Source: Cyanoderma ruficeps
Lineage: Eukaryota; Chordata; Aves; Passeriformes; Timaliidae
Direction of reading: 5' to 3'
DNA length: 64,000 nucleotides
Assembly (NCBI GenBank): GCA_008694505.1
Contig: VZDJ01000346.1
Coordinates: forward strand, 16,595,719-16,659,718
Numbering within the stretch: position 1 is the stretch's first letter; each line of letters begins with the position of its first letter. The notes under the pieces were generated by a model. That model made no database searches. It saw nothing but the letters and a program-made list of their open reading frames with translations, and was not told where the DNA came from. Shown here in pieces: positions 62,659 through 64,000 of the stretch. The translations under genes and the position numbers were made by a program.

Positions 62659-63970
62659 CAATCATAGAATTGTGCTAGATGGAAGGGAACTCTGGAGATC
62701 TCCAGTCCAACTCCCTGAGAGCACGAGTAGTGCTAGAGCAGGTTGTACTGGGCTGTGTCCAGTCGAGTCTGGAATATCAACAAGAATGGAGATCAATACC
62801 TTCCCTGGGCCAGTTCCACCGTTTCATCACTCTTTCTCCCCACCTTATATTTAGTTAGAATTTTCTGCATTACAAGCTGGGCTCATTACCTCTTGTTCTG
62901 GTCTTGTGTGCATCTGGGAAAAGTCTGGTTCTGCCTTTTCTCCACTCTCCCAACAGGCTGCTGCAGATGTGAGACCCCCAGAATTTTGTTTTCAGATTGA
63001 ACAAATCCAGTCCTCACCCTCTTTTCCTTCATCATGTGCTCCAGACCCTGGCTGCCTTGGGGACCTACTCCATGGACCCACTCCAGTTTATCATTGTCTT
63101 TCCTGTGCTGAGCAAAGAACTGCACAGACTGCTCAAGATGTCATCACATTAGTGCCAAATGGAAGGGAATGATCAGTTCTCTTGACCTGCTGACTACACT
63201 GCTGCTTGTACAGCCCAGGACATTCTTGTCCCCCTTTGCAGTGAGGACACTGCTTGTCTGTATTTAAATTGTTGTCTATCAAGATCCCAAAATATTCTTC
63301 AGCAAAGCATTACCCAGTAGCATAATGCCTGTTTTATGTTGTGATGATCAAAACTGTAGCCAGGACTCGAGGTGAGGCCACCCCAGAGCAGAGCAGAGCA
63401 GGACAATCCCCTCCTTGCCTGGCCTGATGCCCCCCTCAGGACATGCTTTGCCCTCCTGGCTGCCAGGGCACTGCTGACTCATGTTTATCTTTCCATCAAC
63501 CAGGACTCCCAGACCCCTTTTCGTAGTGCTGCTCTCCAGCCTCTCATACACACAGCCAGGGCTGCCTCATTCCAGGTGCAGAATCCAGCACCTGCCCTTG
63601 TTAAACTTCACTGTTGATGATTTCCCAATCCTTTAATTCATTAAGGTCTCTTGGCAGGGCCTCTCTACCCTGGAGAGACTCAACAGCTCCTCCCAATTCA
63701 ATATTTTCAATAAACTCACTCTGTATTATTTCCATTCCTATGTCCAGGTCATTAATGAAGATGTTGAAGAGCACAGGGCCAAGGAAGGAGCCCCATGGAA
63801 ACTCACTAGTGACAGGTTGCCAATCTGATGTGACCCCATTCCCTTGTAACCCTTTGTGCCTGACCCGTGAGCCAGTTACCCACCCGTCAGATAACACAAT
63901 TGTTATGATGTGTGCTGGATATTTTGTCCAGAAGGACCCTGTGAGAGACAGTATCCAAAAGCTTTTCCTT
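62659..63970 (-). mobile_element. CR1 LINE, long 5'-truncated copy, antisense
   Basis: It begins with CAATCATAGAATTGTGCTAG (3' end), then AACTCTGGAGATCTCCAGTCC, and continues toward its 5' side through TCATCACATTAGTGCCAAAT, CTTTCCATCAACCAGGACTC (about 63489), GGTCATTAATGAAGATG (63747-63763), AGGAGCCCCATGGAAACTCA (about 63786) and CCCTGTGAGAGACAGTATCC (about 63938). The copy includes the 3' UTR and the C-terminal half of the reverse transcriptase. After about 63970 the sequence becomes T- and A-rich (TTTTTTAAAAAAATTG), so the 5' break is probably just inside the window. It is younger than its neighbour, judging by lower divergence and longer open stretches. Confidence 0.93.
63348..63967 (-). 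pseudogene. CR1 ORF2 reverse transcriptase remnant with destroyed active site
   Basis: A 98-codon open frame (63601-63897) carries Thr-Ser-Asp-Trp-Gln-Pro-Val-Thr-Ser and Gly-Pro-Val-Leu-Phe-Asn-Ile-Phe-Ile-Asn-Asp-Leu. These are the motifs just before the catalytic box of CR1 reverse transcriptase. Where Phe-Ala-Asp-Asp-Thr-Lys-Leu is expected, the frame reads Phe-Ile-Glu-Asn-Ile-Glu-Leu, so both catalytic aspartates are gone. A second frame (63348-63551) continues with Leu-Gly-Val-Leu-Val-Asp-Gly and Met-Ser-Gln-Gln. A stop and frame changes separate the two. Confidence 0.9.
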
Positions 63971-64000
63971 TTTTAAAAAAATTGTTTTACTGGCTTTTCT

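Noticed and set aside
1..64000. CRISPR arrays, operons, rRNA, tRNA, snRNA or known microRNA genes
   Set aside because: No regularly spaced repeats were found, no cloverleaf or U-RNA signature motifs were recognised, and none of the few microRNA seeds I compared was present. A covariance-model scan would be decisive.

Overview
The window reads as nuclear DNA of a bird. The evidence is the interspersed repeats: every one I recognise is a CR1 non-LTR retrotransposon, and the younger copies have the avian type of 3' end (TTCTATGATT-like tail repeats, and a TGCCATGGGCAGG block in antisense copies). I see no mammalian L1, Alu or SINE sequence. Recognised repeats cover only about a tenth of the window, which also fits a bird. 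The DNA is AT-leaning and CpG-poor, and there is no bacterial, phage or organellar gene organisation.

I cannot identify a protein-coding gene with confidence. Apart from retrotransposon remnants, the open frames are short (at most about 170 codons), lack recognisable domains, and are about as long as chance predicts in 64 kb on six frames. The window is best described as intergenic or deep-intronic sequence. One stretch (17820-17982) has a good splice acceptor followed by GC-rich third codon positions and is offered as a weak candidate exon. I did not recognise its product.

Layout. 1-6.2 kb: single-copy DNA with two short tandem duplications (3.42 and 3.55 kb) and a CR1 tail (3.87 kb). 6.2-6.7 kb: a CR1 on the minus strand whose far end folds back on itself. 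6.7-17.8 kb: single-copy DNA with two small CpG-dense patches (8.25 and 14.1 kb) and an AT-rich block around 13 kb. 17.8-22.2 kb: the candidate exon, an old CR1 scrap, then a block dense in homeodomain-type TAAT sites (21.6-21.9 kb) and a T-run with the only ambiguous base (22161). 22.2-32 kb: TA/CA microsatellites and three CR1 copies (25.7 kb minus; 28.0 and 31.5 kb plus). 32-46.6 kb: single-copy DNA with several AT-rich, enhancer-like blocks and an 18-bp palindrome containing a p53-type half-site. 46.66-47.52 kb: a CR1 that keeps the FADD active-site motif. 47.5-60.2 kb: single-copy DNA. 60.27-62.46 kb: a long, very old CR1 on the minus strand, traceable from 3' UTR back into the endonuclease domain. 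62.66 kb to near the window end: a younger CR1 in the same orientation.

No genes here can be shown to work together. No new biological system is evident. The observations most worth checking are the old CR1 at 60-62 kb, the fold-back CR1 at 6.2 kb, the candidate exon and the AT-rich enhancer-like blocks.
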